A DNA stretch of 64,000 bases from Algoriphagus iocasae (GTDB lineage: Bacteria; Bacteroidota; Bacteroidia; Cytophagales; Cyclobacteriaceae), in NCBI RefSeq assembly GCF_014206875.1, contig NZ_JACIJO010000001.1, positions 1-64,000 of the forward strand, read 5' to 3'. Shown piece by piece: positions 28,040-41,178 of the stretch (position 1 is its first letter; each line of letters opens with the position of its first letter). A program made the position numbers and the translations under genes. A model generated the notes under the pieces. It was given only the letters and a program-made list of their open reading frames with translations, was not told the DNA's origin and searched no databases.

Positions 28040-28474
28040 TTAATAATCATCATTGATCTCTAACCACATTCCGTCTGGATCCTGAATATAAATTTGTCTG
28101 ATTCCATCTACGCGAATAGTGACTTTTCCTTTTTCTCCTGGCCAGCTTTCAAATGGATAATTGGTGTCCTGAAGGGTTTTGATGAAAGAATCCATGTCTT
28201 CCATGCTAAAGCATAGGTGATTTACTTTTGAAATTTGAGTAGGCACATTTGGTGCTTCAATGATGTGCAAAGCTGCTCCTCCTCCGATATCATACCAGGC
28301 ATGGAGTCCATCTTTGAAAGGTTCCTCAATCTCTTTTAGCCCAACGATGGATTCGTAGAACTTTTTACTTGTTTCTAGATCCGAAACATGGACTGCAATG
28401 TGATTGACTTTGATTTGTGAAAAGGAGGTCATGGTTATTCCGGTAAATAAGAGGAAGGTTAAGAGGGCTTTCAT
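28040..28474 (-). CDS. VOC/glyoxalase-superfamily protein, exported
   Basis: 144 residues. After a signal peptide (MKALLTFLLFTGITMTSFSQ) the single VOC domain begins VNHIAVHVSDLETSKKFYES (about 24-43) and ends QIYIQDPDGMWLEIND, with histidine and glutamate at the usual metal positions. VOC proteins include glyoxalases, dioxygenases and resistance proteins; an exported single-domain form has no predictable substrate. No operon partner is seen. Confidence 0.82.
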   Translation of the reverse strand: MKALLTFLLFTGITMTSFSQIKVNHIAVHVSDLETSKKFYESIVGLKEIEEPFKDGLHAWYDIGGGAALHIIEAPNVPTQISKVNHLCFSMEDMDSFIKTLQDTNYPFESWPGEKGKVTIRVDGIRQIYIQDPDGMWLEINDDY

Positions 28475-28564
28475 TTTTTATTGATTATAGGAGAAATGTA
28501 GTTCAGTTTAAAATTCAGAAACCCAATGTCAGCTTTTTAAGAAAAGATTGAAAGTAAAATTTGA

Positions 28565-28600
28565 TATAAAAAAAGGGCAGGTCTTTCGAACTGCCCTTTA
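28565..28600 (-). terminator. Terminator of the S41 peptidase gene
   Basis: An AAAGGGCAG / CTGCCCTTT stem with a T run on the minus strand lies 19 bp past the peptidase stop. Confidence 0.88.
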
Positions 28601-28618
28601 ATATTTATTGAAACAAAC

Positions 28619-30268
28619 TTATTCTTCTGAATCACTCAGGTCATCAGCCATGGCGATTTTTTCTGCCTGGTCAAATAATTTCAAGGCCTGCATGTAAACT
28701 TCATTGATGTCATTCACCACCATGTAGAAGGCACTATCATCATATAGCTGTCTTCCAAGATGAGCTTTCACCAAGATTTTCAGATAGTCCTTAGACTTGT
28801 TGAAATCTGCCTGATCAAATTTCACATCGTTTTTCTCACCAACTGCCACTAGATCCTGAAGCATGGCATCTGTTACTTGGAATTTGTCCTTGTACTCCTC
28901 GACAGACATGTCTTCGAATTTATCTTTATTGTTATTGGCATATTCCAAAACAAATTCTCTGTTAGAATCTGAATTGAACAATCTATTTACATAACGGCTA
29001 TTTAATGTAGTGTCAAGCGGCACGAAATAATCCGGCATGATTCCTCCGCCTCCATAAACAGTTCTTCCTTTCGCTGTTTCGTATTTTAGGCTGTCATTGA
29101 AGCTGATGCTATCTGCAGAGAAAAACTCTCCATGTTCAAATCTCTTGACATAATCCAGTTCGTAGTCCTCGTGATTGGCACCATAAGGTTTCTGAATAGA
29201 TCTACCTGATGGTGTATAATATCTTGCGATTGTCAATCTCAATTCTCCACCGTCTGATAAATCGATCGGTAACTGAACAAGTCCTTTGCCAAAGGATCTT
29301 CTACCTACGATTAGACCTCTGTCATTATCCTGAATTGCGCCAGCTAGGATTTCTGATGCAGATGCACTTCCCTCATTGATCAAAACAATAACTGGGCCTT
29401 CTTCAAATAATCCTGGCTTAAACGCAAAGGCTTTTTGACTGTACTGATCTACTTTTCCTTCCTGAGAAACGATCAATGCTCTTTGTCCTAATAGTTCATC
29501 CGCCATATTAATAGCAGCTCCCATGTATCCACCTGGGTTTCCTTGCAGATCGACGATCAGCTTTTTCATGCCCTTTGCTTTCAATTCCTCAATGGAGGTT
29601 CTGAATTCATCATAGGTAGTCGCTGCAAATCGGGTTACTTTGATATAACCGATTTCATCATTGACCATATAGGTAGCATTGATGCTGTATTGAGGGATTT
29701 TATCTCTGGTGATTTCATAAGGGATCAAATCCTCTTGATTTTTCCTTTTTATATCAATAGTAACTTTTGACCCTTTAGGGCCTCTTAGAAGGTCAAAGAC
29801 ATCTCGGTTGGTTACTCCGATTCCAGCAACAGTTTTTCCGTCAACAGTAATGATTTGGTCACCAGACTGAATGCCCAAGGCTTCAGAAGGACCTCCCGTC
29901 AAAGGAGCTACCACATAAATGGTATCTCTGATAATTCCGAATTCTACACCGATACCGTCAAATTCTCCATCTAACTGAGATTGTGCCAAGGATGCATCTC
30001 TTGCAGGAATGTAGCTGGAGTGTGGATCCAGGTTTTCCAACATCTTAGTGATGCCAAATTCCACCAATTCGTTTGTATTGACGCTATCCACATAATCTCT
30101 ATTGATATAGGTCATGATTTCCTGAAGCTTGTACAATGCCGCTCTCAGGTCATTTTGGTTACTTTTAGGCTCAGCAAATGTCGCCCCAATCCAGATACCG
30201 GCAGAAATTGCCAGTGCCAGAATTATTGGAAGCCTTATTTGGGCCTTCGTGTTTTTTGTATCGCTCAC
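28619..30268 (-). CDS. S41-family C-terminal processing peptidase (CtpA/Prc-like)
   Basis: Periplasmic serine protease of 549 residues anchored by an N-terminal hydrophobic segment (about 13-31). A PDZ domain (about 95-170; GIGVEFGIIRDTIYVVAPLTG) comes before the catalytic domain, where the nucleophile lies in GSASASEI and the general-base lysine in RRSFGKGLVQLP. It cleaves proteins from the C-terminus, typically in envelope quality control. It is a single gene with its own terminator. Confidence 0.94.
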   Translation of the reverse strand: MSDTKNTKAQIRLPIILALAISAGIWIGATFAEPKSNQNDLRAALYKLQEIMTYINRDYVDSVNTNELVEFGITKMLENLDPHSSYIPARDASLAQSQLDGEFDGIGVEFGIIRDTIYVVAPLTGGPSEALGIQSGDQIITVDGKTVAGIGVTNRDVFDLLRGPKGSKVTIDIKRKNQEDLIPYEITRDKIPQYSINATYMVNDEIGYIKVTRFAATTYDEFRTSIEELKAKGMKKLIVDLQGNPGGYMGAAINMADELLGQRALIVSQEGKVDQYSQKAFAFKPGLFEEGPVIVLINEGSASASEILAGAIQDNDRGLIVGRRSFGKGLVQLPIDLSDGGELRLTIARYYTPSGRSIQKPYGANHEDYELDYVKRFEHGEFFSADSISFNDSLKYETAKGRTVYGGGGIMPDYFVPLDTTLNSRYVNRLFNSDSNREFVLEYANNNKDKFEDMSVEEYKDKFQVTDAMLQDLVAVGEKNDVKFDQADFNKSKDYLKILVKAHLGRQLYDDSAFYMVVNDINEVYMQALKLFDQAEKIAMADDLSDSEE

Positions 30269-30432
30269 GTCTTTACCTTTCTTATTTTATTGCTATTGAA
30301 TTATAAACTAGCACAAATTGCCAGTGTTTTAAAAGTGACTTTTTATAAAGTTAACGAATGTTTATACGAGGGGGTACGATAATGATCCAATTTATTACCC
30401 TTTTTTCTGTTAAAAAAAATTATTTTTGTGCT

Positions 30433-31191
30433 ATGAAGGCTGAAAATGCATTTACTAAATCTTTGGTAGGGGACTTGGTGTCTGAAAACTATGTTTTCGC
30501 GTCGGTGCTCCACTATTTTGGTATTAGCTTTTATCAGTATCAAACTCACGCATTGGAGGATGTTTGTAAAAAACACAAAGTTCATCCCAATCAGCTTATT
30601 TCCGAATTGGAGGCTTGGGCTTTAAGAAAGGAGCCAACCAATGAAGAGCTGTACCTCAATCCGATCGAAGTTTTAGTCGCATACCTGAAAAGAAAGCATT
30701 ATTACTTTGTCCGACAGGAACTTCCTTTTCTTGCAAATTTGATTTCCGGGATTACTCCAGAGCCTGAGTATGCAGGATTGATTGCAGACCTGAGGATCAT
30801 GTTCCCGCTTTTTGTGGAGGATTTTATCCATCACATTCATGAAGAGGAAAGTGGGCTTTTTAATCGAATCGTTCTTTTGCAGGATGTGGAGAATGATAAT
30901 TATAGCTTAATTGATGCTTTGAAAATTCTGGAAAAAGATCCAATCCATTTACTCTCTGAAGTTCATGAAATTCATGATGATGAAATGGAAGGAATCAGGA
31001 AGTTGACAAAGGATTATTCTTTGCCACAAAATGCCCCGCTGACCATGAAAGTTCTGTACCATGAGCTTCAAAATTTCGAAAGAGAACTTACAATCCATGC
31101 CCAGATTGAGGATCAATTACTTTTTCCGAAAGCCATAGAACTAGAGCGTGAGGCAATGCGCAAAATCCGCAAAAAAATCAGGACCAACTGA
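30433..31191 (+). CDS. Hemerythrin-domain protein (Ric/ScdA-like)
   Basis: About 252 residues from the Met of MKAENAFTKSLVG; the upstream frame overlaps probable promoter sequence. An N-terminal helical segment (about 1-60; SLVGDLVSENYVFASVLHYFGI) resembles the DUF542-type domain of iron-sulfur repair proteins. The rest is a hemerythrin-like bundle with HHIHEEES, HEIHDDEM and HAQIEDQLLFP supplying His/Glu ligands for a di-iron site. The family repairs Fe-S clusters after nitrosative or oxidative stress; the DUF542 CCG cysteine motif is not seen, so that role is tentative. It overlaps the start of ruvX by 1 bp. Confidence 0.8.
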   Translation: MKAENAFTKSLVGDLVSENYVFASVLHYFGISFYQYQTHALEDVCKKHKVHPNQLISELEAWALRKEPTNEELYLNPIEVLVAYLKRKHYYFVRQELPFLANLISGITPEPEYAGLIADLRIMFPLFVEDFIHHIHEEESGLFNRIVLLQDVENDNYSLIDALKILEKDPIHLLSEVHEIHDDEMEGIRKLTKDYSLPQNAPLTMKVLYHELQNFERELTIHAQIEDQLLFPKAIELEREAMRKIRKKIRTN

Positions 31192-31604
31192 TGGCGAGAA
31201 TTATAGCAATTGATTTAGGAACCAAACGTACAGGCTTGGCTGTTACCGATCCGCTTAGGATGTTGGCTAATCCGATGGAAACCATTGAGACTTCTGGTCT
31301 GTTGGCGTATCTGAAAACCTATTTTGCCAAAGAAGAAGTTGATACCATCGTTCTGGGCTTGCCCATCCGACTCAATGGCAAAGACAATGAAATGACGCCA
31401 AAAGTGATGGAGATGAAGGGAAAGTTGGAGCAGGAATTTCCTTCAAAAAAAATAGAATTGATCGACGAAAGGTTTACTTCTAAAATGGCCATGCAGAGCA
31501 TGATTTCCATGGGTAGTAAAAAGAAAGACCGTCGGGAAAAAGCAGGAAACCTGGATAAGGTCAGCGCAGCAATAATTTTACAATCGTATTTAGAAAGACA
31601 ATGA
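31191..31604 (+). CDS. ruvX: Holliday-junction resolvase-like protein RuvX/YqgF
   Basis: 137 residues with an RNase H-like fold. The first metal Asp is in IAIDLGTKRTGLAV (about 4-17), the second acidic site in LGLPIRLNGK and ELIDERFTSKMA, and a final DKVSAAIILQSYL carries the last Asp. The family processes Holliday junctions and 16S rRNA precursors. Start and stop overlap the neighbouring genes (1 bp and 4 bp), so it is translationally coupled in the hemerythrin-ruvX-def-amidase operon. Confidence 0.95.
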   Translation: MARIIAIDLGTKRTGLAVTDPLRMLANPMETIETSGLLAYLKTYFAKEEVDTIVLGLPIRLNGKDNEMTPKVMEMKGKLEQEFPSKKIELIDERFTSKMAMQSMISMGSKKKDRREKAGNLDKVSAAIILQSYLERQ

Positions 31605-32155
31605 TTTACCCCATAGTAGCTTACGGGAACCCGATATTAAAGAAAGAAGCTGAAGAGATCAATGAAGGCACTGCCCTTGATGCCATGATCAAAGACATGT
31701 TTGCTACCATGGATAACGCCAGTGGCGTAGGGTTGGCTGCACCTCAGATCAATCAAGGAGTAAGGCTTTTTGTAATAGATAGCACCTTGATGCTTGATGA
31801 GGAAGATGAAGAAGTCGGTATCAGAAGAGCTTTCATCAATCCGATTATTTTGGATGAATATGGTGATGACTACAGTTTTGAAGAAGGATGTCTGAGTATT
31901 CCGGAAGTAAGGGCTGAAATCACCAGGCCTGAAAAACTCACCATCGAATATTACGATGAAAACTGGAATCTAAAAGAGGAAGAATTCTCTGGAATGACTG
32001 CAAGAGTGATTCAGCATGAATACGATCACTTAGAAGGAATTCTTTTTGTCGACTACTTGAAAGGTTTGAAAAAGCGTTTGGTAAAATCTAAGTTGATCGA
32101 TGTCAGCAAAGGAAAAGTATCGACAGATTATAGAATGATTTATCCAGTCAAATGA
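31601..32155 (+). CDS. def: Peptide deformylase
   Basis: Removes the formyl group from nascent protein N-termini. The 184 residues contain all three family motifs: GVGLAAPQ (about 43-50), EEGCLSIP (about 98-105) with the metal cysteine, and QHEYDHLEG (about 138-146) with HExxH. The ATG overlaps the ruvX stop by 4 bp and its own stop overlaps the amidase start by 4 bp. Confidence 0.97.
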   Translation: MIYPIVAYGNPILKKEAEEINEGTALDAMIKDMFATMDNASGVGLAAPQINQGVRLFVIDSTLMLDEEDEEVGIRRAFINPIILDEYGDDYSFEEGCLSIPEVRAEITRPEKLTIEYYDENWNLKEEEFSGMTARVIQHEYDHLEGILFVDYLKGLKKRLVKSKLIDVSKGKVSTDYRMIYPVK

Positions 32156-32949
32156 GTCGATCTCCCAAATTAACAGTGGCACTCGTTCAAACCGATCTTT
32201 ATTGGAAAGATAAGACGGCTAACTTGGCGATACTGGAAGAGAAGATTTGGGAGATATCCGAAAAGGTCGATTTGATCATCCTTCCTGAAATGTTCCCCAC
32301 TGGGTTCAGTATGGATGCTTCCGAACTCGCAGAACCAATGAATTTGGGGATCTGTAAATGGATGATGCAAATGGCATCCCAGACTCAGGCTGTCATCACC
32401 GGAAGTGCGATCATCAATGATGGAGGCAATTTTTTTAATAGACTCCTTTGGGTCAGTCCAAATGGTGAAATTTCCCATTATGATAAAAGACATCTCTTTA
32501 GGATGGCAAAGGAGGATGAAACTTATTCCCCAGGACTAGAGCTTCCTATTTTTGATTTGAAGGGTTGGAAAATTTGTCCTCAGGTTTGTTATGATCTTCG
32601 ATTCCCTGTTTTTTCTAGAAACTACTGGAAAAATGGAGAAGCAGCCTATGACTTTTTATTTTATGTGGCTTCTTGGCCGGCAACAAGGACTTCAGCTTGG
32701 GATGCATTATTACCTGCCAGGGCGATAGAAAATCTTTGTTATGTAGCGGGTGTGAACCGAGTTGGGAAAGATGGAAATGAGATCGAATACGTCGGACATT
32801 CGTCAAGTTATGACTTCAAAGGAGAGGTAATTGCCCATGCAGCTGAAGAGGAAAAGGTGGTACTTTTCACCTTATCAGCAGAGCATTTGGAAAGTTATCG
32901 GGCAAAATTTCCAGCTTGGATGGATGCTGATAATTTTACAATCGGGTAA
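32152..32949 (+). CDS. Nitrilase-superfamily omega-amidase (YafV-like)
   Basis: 265 residues with the E-K-C triad of carbon-nitrogen hydrolases: Glu in LIILPEMFPTGF (about 40-51), Lys in YDKRHLFRMA (about 107-116) and Cys in CPQVCYDLRFP (about 143-153). The YafV/omega-amidase branch hydrolyses alpha-ketoglutaramate in glutamine salvage and methionine recycling; branch assignment is from sequence look. It is the last gene of the four-gene overlapping operon. Confidence 0.92.
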   Translation: MSRSPKLTVALVQTDLYWKDKTANLAILEEKIWEISEKVDLIILPEMFPTGFSMDASELAEPMNLGICKWMMQMASQTQAVITGSAIINDGGNFFNRLLWVSPNGEISHYDKRHLFRMAKEDETYSPGLELPIFDLKGWKICPQVCYDLRFPVFSRNYWKNGEAAYDFLFYVASWPATRTSAWDALLPARAIENLCYVAGVNRVGKDGNEIEYVGHSSSYDFKGEVIAHAAEEEKVVLFTLSAEHLESYRAKFPAWMDADNFTIG

Positions 32950-33090
32950 AAAGCTTTGATGAAGGGTTCTGATGATTTGATGAACCGAATTTGAAACAAG
33001 GATATTTTCTGTAATTTAGCCGCAAAATTTTCTGACCCTGTATTCTGAAATTTCTGATTGCATGAGATTTGAGTAATGGAAGTGGAGTGA

Positions 33091-35376
<2,286 letters not shown>

Positions 35377-35395
35377 TTGTAAAATAGAATTGTGG

Positions 35396-35429
35396 AAGCC
35401 CCGGTCTTGAAAAAGATCGGGGCTTTTTT
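35396..35429 (+). terminator. Terminator between icd and the protease gene
   Basis: An AGCCCCGGTCTT / AAGATCGGGGCT stem (one wobble) followed by six T. It touches the stop codon of the convergent protease gene. Confidence 0.88.
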
Positions 35430-36324
35430 ATCCCTCATCAAACGAGACTTGATGCTGGTTAAGGAATTCTTTGATCACGCTGACATGGATACATTCACCC
35501 AAATGGATAAATGAGTAGTCATTTACTTTTTTCTCTTTCCCATGGGCAATGATCGATTTCTCCTCAATATCAAATCCTAGGTGGAGATGTTTTGTCCGAC
35601 TCTGCATTCCTATGATTCTCCCTAGAGCATCAAAAAGTGGTCCTCCGCTTTGCCCTCTTAGACCAGGAGTACTCATCTCTATGCCATAAATTTTTCCGTT
35701 TTTATCGCCTAAAAATCTGGTAACCATTCCCTCAATCGGAAATCTAGGTGATCTGGCATTTCCTTTTGCAGTCCATTCCAGCACATCCTTTTCCAGATTC
35801 AGTTGAAAATTGGAAAATTCGGGAAAGGGAAATCCTAATCGACATAGCATATCGCCGGGATGAACAGAAGTGGTGTCTTTTAAGAATTTTGGTTGATTCG
35901 TGAAAAGCGTTTTTTCGAATCCTTCGAATTTAATGAGCGCTAAATCATATTCCGGGTGGGCATGGATTTTTAGGTTTTTGATCTGATCCACACAATCCAC
36001 AAATGTTACTCTCATTTCTGAGGTTTTATCGGACTTTAATCCTAGCTGGTAAGCGAGTTTTTTGTGTTTTTTAAGGTCTTTCTTTCCTGCTAAATATTGA
36101 GAAAATACTTTATTGATTTTGTCTGCTTGGGAAAGCCATTGAGCGACATGCTTGCAGGTAAGTGCATAGCCCTGATCATTGACAAAAAAAAGTGTGGCCG
36201 AACCTCGCTGTACTTGTTGAGCTTCGAAATTTCTGGAAATCGAGTGAATAGCACGGGTAAACCCGGCTACTTCCTGAATTGCTTTGGCAAACATAAGATT
36301 TAGTCTTTGTTCCAAATTAGCCAA
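35428..36324 (-). CDS. Trypsin-like serine protease
   Basis: 298 residues. The chymotrypsin-fold triad is visible: H59 in LTCKHVA, D127 in YDLALIKF and S226 in RGQSGGPLFD, a complete active site. There is no signal peptide, no transmembrane segment and no PDZ domain, unlike DegP/HtrA, so it is probably cytosolic or released in some other way. Substrate unknown. Confidence 0.8.
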   Translation of the reverse strand: MANLEQRLNLMFAKAIQEVAGFTRAIHSISRNFEAQQVQRGSATLFFVNDQGYALTCKHVAQWLSQADKINKVFSQYLAGKKDLKKHKKLAYQLGLKSDKTSEMRVTFVDCVDQIKNLKIHAHPEYDLALIKFEGFEKTLFTNQPKFLKDTTSVHPGDMLCRLGFPFPEFSNFQLNLEKDVLEWTAKGNARSPRFPIEGMVTRFLGDKNGKIYGIEMSTPGLRGQSGGPLFDALGRIIGMQSRTKHLHLGFDIEEKSIIAHGKEKKVNDYSFIHLGECIHVSVIKEFLNQHQVSFDEG

Positions 36325-36537
36325 TTCTTTGAGAATTGCCTTTTTTGGTCTCAGATAGGAAAAATATTTTAACTCCGAAATCGATTGATTTTTAAATTGT
36401 GGGTATTCTGATTGACAGGAATCTCAATCTGTTTGGGCTAGCCAATAATTTATAATAACTTAGCCATCCCTCAGCCACTTTTAGCCAAAAGAGGCATGCC
36501 TGATGGGAAAGTTTGAAAAATCAAACCTATACGCTAA

Positions 36538-37554
<1,017 letters not shown>

Positions 37555-37560
37555 ATTGAG

Positions 37561-37589
37561 AGCCGGTCGTTCAGACCGGCTTTTTTTTG
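37561..37589 (+). terminator. Terminator of gapA
   Basis: An AGCCGGTC / GACCGGCT stem with a five-base loop and eight T. Confidence 0.92.
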
Positions 37590-37654
37590 CCTTTCTATTT
37601 TTTAACCTAAACTAGTTCGGTTCTTTTTTTCGTTTATTCTGGAAAAAGTGAGTT

Positions 37655-38275
37655 ATGAAATTGCCATTATTCCCACTCAAACTAGTTGCGTTTCCTGGGG
37701 AGGAACTGAATCTCCATATCTTCGAACCCAGATACAGGCAATTGATCGCGGATGTTGAAAAAGAGAATATCACTTTTGGTATTTTAGTCTATTCAGATCA
37801 CTTGATGGAGTATGGCACAGAAGTAAATCTAAAAGAAATACATCATCGATACGAAGATGGTAGGTTGGATATCAAAACTGTCGGAGGAAAGATTTTTAAA
37901 ATGATTGATTTCGAAAATCCCATGGATGGGAAGCTCTACGCTGGAGGGGAAGTCGAATTCTTGGAAAATGATTACACAGTCAGCAATGTCCAGCATCTGG
38001 AGTTTCTTTTCTACTTAAAAGAAGTGTTGTATCTGCTGAAATTCCCAACTGACCCTGATCCTGAGACTACTACTTCTTTTACCTATGCACATAAAGTAGG
38101 CCTCAAACTCGAAGAGGAACTGGCGTTACTGAAGATGACTACGGAAAGCGAAAGACAGGCTTTTTTAATTTCCCATTTCAAAAGAATCATTCCGGCTATC
38201 AAAGCCATCGAAAAAGCCAAAGAGAAGATCAAACAAAACGGCCATTTTAAACATTTGGATCCATTAAGCTTCTAA
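37655..38275 (+). CDS. Lon substrate-binding (LON-N) domain protein
   Basis: 206 residues. The start LPLFPLKLVAFPGEELNLHIFEPRYRQLI (read in two parts, LPLFPLKLVAFPGEEL and NLHIFEPRYRQLI) is the conserved beginning of the Lon N-terminal domain. No ATPase or protease domain follows, so it is a stand-alone LON-N protein of the type widespread in Bacteroidota, with unknown role. It converges with the M1 aminopeptidase gene, overlapping by 4 bp. Confidence 0.87.
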   Translation: MKLPLFPLKLVAFPGEELNLHIFEPRYRQLIADVEKENITFGILVYSDHLMEYGTEVNLKEIHHRYEDGRLDIKTVGGKIFKMIDFENPMDGKLYAGGEVEFLENDYTVSNVQHLEFLFYLKEVLYLLKFPTDPDPETTTSFTYAHKVGLKLEEELALLKMTTESERQAFLISHFKRIIPAIKAIEKAKEKIKQNGHFKHLDPLSF

Positions 38276-40842
38276 TCCTTTTTGGAATTGGTGATCTCTT
38301 GAGCACGCATTAAATTATCTGTTGCCTGTAAAATCTTGTTTTTCAAAATAGGGTTGTAGTCAGGATGAGAATCCAAAAAGCTAGAAACAATTTCTGCCGC
38401 TTCGGGAGATGAATATTGACCAGCAGTAACAGAAACCCATCTTTTAGGGAAGAATATATCTCCAGTTTTTTGAATTTCTTCCAGTAAATCCAAAGCAAGC
38501 GGAAGATGTTTCACTGCATTTTTCTGATGCAATGGATGATGGATATAACCGCAGGCTGATAGTACCCAAGATTCCTTTTCACGATTTTTATCTTGTTTGA
38601 ATGATTCGAAAAGGGCATCCCTATCACTTTCATTTTGAGAAAGCGCAGGTTGAAGGAAGTCAAAGCGAGCAAGTTTGTCAGGGTTGCTGATTCGGGTTCT
38701 CTCTTCGGTCAATATCTCATCAAATTTCGGATGACCATATACCGCCAAAGTCATAGCAAGACTGGTGAAATTGTCTGGATTTAACTTCAGATCTTCAATC
38801 TCAATATTCTTTTTCCAGACTTGATATAATCTATTTTGACCGCTCTCATTATATGCAATCCCGCTGTATAGAGAGAAAATGGTTTTCTTCATGTTTGTGG
38901 AAATATCTTGCTGCAGCAAATTCCATAACTGGTCTTCCAGTATTGGGAGTTGCGTTTCTCTTTGTCCTTGAGTTAGGAAAGTCCAGAAAATGGTATTCAT
39001 TTCGGATGAAATCAATCTCGCCAAAATTTCATTTTTCTCTTCCAATATTCCATTTCTCAATACTTCAAATGTTTGCTCAGGCGAAATCTTTCCTGCAAGT
39101 GTATTTTCAAACAAATTTATATATGACTGCCCACGCATCACTTCATTTTCCAGGGTTTGAATTTGGTCTAAGGAATTCAAGTCCAGCGGGAAAATCCCAT
39201 ATCCAAGTCCATTGCTGTTAAAGAGAATAGCGGTTGGTTTCTCTAAACCTTGGGCTTCATTCAAATCAAAAGTTTCAGACTCTAGAGAAATTGAAAAGGT
39301 CTTCATTTCATTAGGATAAAACAGGGTCACATCGAAAAGCTGTGGCCAAACTTTTTCTGAGCCATCTTCTGCTTTTTGGGAAATGGTGAAAGAGGTGATT
39401 TTTCCATCATCAGAATAATTGATCTGGTTGGAAAGAATTGGTCTGCCTGATTGATTCACCCAGACTTTACTCCAACTCTGAAGATCAATTTCAGTTTCCT
39501 GATCCAGAATTTCTACCAAGTCGCTCCATTTTGCATTGCTGTTCGCAAATGTCTTGATGTATTTTTGGATCCCTCTTTGAAAAGCTTTTTCTCCCATTGC
39601 TGTTTCCAGCTGGCGCATCATGATGGGGGCTTTGTCATAAATAATGCTTCCATAAAGTGATCCAGCATCCTTTAGATTGGCAAGTTGCTGACGAATCGGA
39701 TTAGTGCCCTTGGTTCGGTCTTCTCCATATGCGGAAGGGTAGTGGTTCGTCAGAAAGGAAAGCTCGTGATTGATCTCAGGATAAGCCGGATTGACGAGTT
39801 TGCCCGCCATGAAATTCGCAAAGACTTCTTTCATCCAGACATCCTCAAACCAGTTCATCGTTACCAAATCCCCAAACCACATGTGAGCAGTTTCATGTCC
39901 AATCAATTTTGCTCTGGAAAGCAATTCGGTATTCGTGGCATTCTCATCGAGAAACAGCGCCGATTCGCGATATTGAATGGCTCCTACATGCTCCATTCCT
40001 CCATATTGGAAAATAGGAATCGTGGCAAAATCCAGCTTCTGAAAAGGGAAAGGGTAATCGGTGTATTCTTCTAAAAAGTTTTTGGCTTTTAAATGAAGAG
40101 AAAATACTTCTGGAATGCTCGCTTTGATTTTTTCAGGATTCGTTTCTCGGTAAAGCATCCTCTGTGGAAAATCACCCTCAGATTCTGCCTCTTCAAATTT
40201 GCCAGCCACAAATGAGAAAAGATAAGTGCTCATCAAGTCAGATTTCCCAAAGTGATGGGTAGTGAAGTCTCCATTCACCTCTTTTGAAGTTTCTGGGCCT
40301 CCTGCTAAGACTTTCCATTCCGATGGAGCAGAAATGCTTAAGGTATAGTTTGCTTTTAAATTAGGCTGGTCAAAACAAGGAAACAACGTACTTGCTCTGT
40401 CAGGTACAAGAAGTGTGTAAAGAAAGTCTTGATTCCTGTTAAGTGAAAGTTCACCTGCTATGAATTCTATTTCTATGGTGTTTGATCCTTTCTTTAGTGT
40501 TTCCTTAGGGATAATCAGGTGTTGATTTTGATGGTTGATTTCAGAAGGCTTGCCATTAATCTGTAAACTTTTGAGATGAGATTTTTCTTCGTGGAAATCC
40601 AATATTAAAGGATGTGATAAGTCGGAAATGGAAGCCTCTAGGATTAATTTGGAAGGAATAGGTTCTTCCAGCTTTTCTGGAATAGAAAAATCCAGTTGAT
40701 AATGAATGTCGGAAACCTGATGCTTTCGAAATTCAGCTAATTCAATGGAAATGCCTTCATCGTAAAAATGAGCATCTGAAACAGGTTTTTCACAGGAAAA
40801 TAGGAGTGCACAAAAAGCTAGAGCAATGAACAGGTTTTTCAT
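38272..40842 (-). CDS. M1-family aminopeptidase, lipoprotein
   Basis: About 856 residues from the Met that opens a lipoprotein signal (MKNLFIALAFCALLFSC); a 22-codon upstream extension is rejected. The catalytic domain has YGGMEHVGAI (the GxMEN-type exopeptidase motif with GGMEH) and HETAHMWFGD followed by WMKEVFANF, which gives HExxH plus the third zinc Glu. The C-terminal half is the helical ERAP-like domain. It should be a membrane-anchored enzyme releasing N-terminal residues. It is distinct from the shorter M1 enzyme at 25867. Confidence 0.92.
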   Translation of the reverse strand: MKNLFIALAFCALLFSCEKPVSDAHFYDEGISIELAEFRKHQVSDIHYQLDFSIPEKLEEPIPSKLILEASISDLSHPLILDFHEEKSHLKSLQINGKPSEINHQNQHLIIPKETLKKGSNTIEIEFIAGELSLNRNQDFLYTLLVPDRASTLFPCFDQPNLKANYTLSISAPSEWKVLAGGPETSKEVNGDFTTHHFGKSDLMSTYLFSFVAGKFEEAESEGDFPQRMLYRETNPEKIKASIPEVFSLHLKAKNFLEEYTDYPFPFQKLDFATIPIFQYGGMEHVGAIQYRESALFLDENATNTELLSRAKLIGHETAHMWFGDLVTMNWFEDVWMKEVFANFMAGKLVNPAYPEINHELSFLTNHYPSAYGEDRTKGTNPIRQQLANLKDAGSLYGSIIYDKAPIMMRQLETAMGEKAFQRGIQKYIKTFANSNAKWSDLVEILDQETEIDLQSWSKVWVNQSGRPILSNQINYSDDGKITSFTISQKAEDGSEKVWPQLFDVTLFYPNEMKTFSISLESETFDLNEAQGLEKPTAILFNSNGLGYGIFPLDLNSLDQIQTLENEVMRGQSYINLFENTLAGKISPEQTFEVLRNGILEEKNEILARLISSEMNTIFWTFLTQGQRETQLPILEDQLWNLLQQDISTNMKKTIFSLYSGIAYNESGQNRLYQVWKKNIEIEDLKLNPDNFTSLAMTLAVYGHPKFDEILTEERTRISNPDKLARFDFLQPALSQNESDRDALFESFKQDKNREKESWVLSACGYIHHPLHQKNAVKHLPLALDLLEEIQKTGDIFFPKRWVSVTAGQYSSPEAAEIVSSFLDSHPDYNPILKNKILQATDNLMRAQEITNSKKD

Positions 40843-40994
40843 ATTCCAACATTGAGAATAAATGGTAGAATTCGCAAGTGGAATTTTATGGGTATAATCG
40901 ATCGACAATTCAAAACTTGCTTTAAAAAGGGCTTATGTTGAAAAGACCTGAAAAAATGGCTTTGCCCGTTTTAATATTGATTGAAAGAAGCAAA

Positions 40995-41026
40995 CAAAAA
41001 AAGCAGACCATTTCTAGTCTGCTTTT
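40995..41026 (-). terminator. Terminator of the tRNA cluster
   Basis: An AAAGCAGAC / GTCTGCTTT stem, with a T run on the minus strand, directly follows the duplicated tRNA-Lys 3' end. Confidence 0.88.
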
Positions 41027-41104
41027 GTGATCCCGCTGGGGCTTCCCGATATCGCTTCGCTTATCGGGACAGGCTTCTCGCCCTACCCATTGATTTCAAT
41101 TTAA
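41027..41104 (-). repeat. 78-bp tRNA-Lys-derived unit, copy 1
   Basis: Its distal 17 bp (41027-41043) repeat the 3' end of the adjacent tRNA-Lys exactly. On the minus strand the middle contains a hairpin with TCCCGATA / TATCGGGA arms around a ten-base loop, and a GGGTAGGGC stretch like the tRNA-Lys D-arm (GGTAGAGC). The unit separates the real tRNA from its terminator. An identical unit lies at 41526-41603. Confidence 0.85.
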
Positions 41105-41105
41105 G

Positions 41106-41178
41106 TGATCCCGCTGGGGCTCGAACCCAGGACCCATACATTAAAAGTGTATTGCTCTACCAGCTGAGCTACGGAATC
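41106..41178 (-). tRNA. tRNA-Lys (TTT), copy 1
   Basis: Minus-strand cloverleaf with acceptor GATTCCG / CGGGATC (one G-U), anticodon loop CTTTTAA (anticodon TTT) and T-arm GGGTTCGAGCCCC. The discriminator is A and CCA is not encoded. It is identical to copy 2 at 41605-41677. Confidence 0.96.
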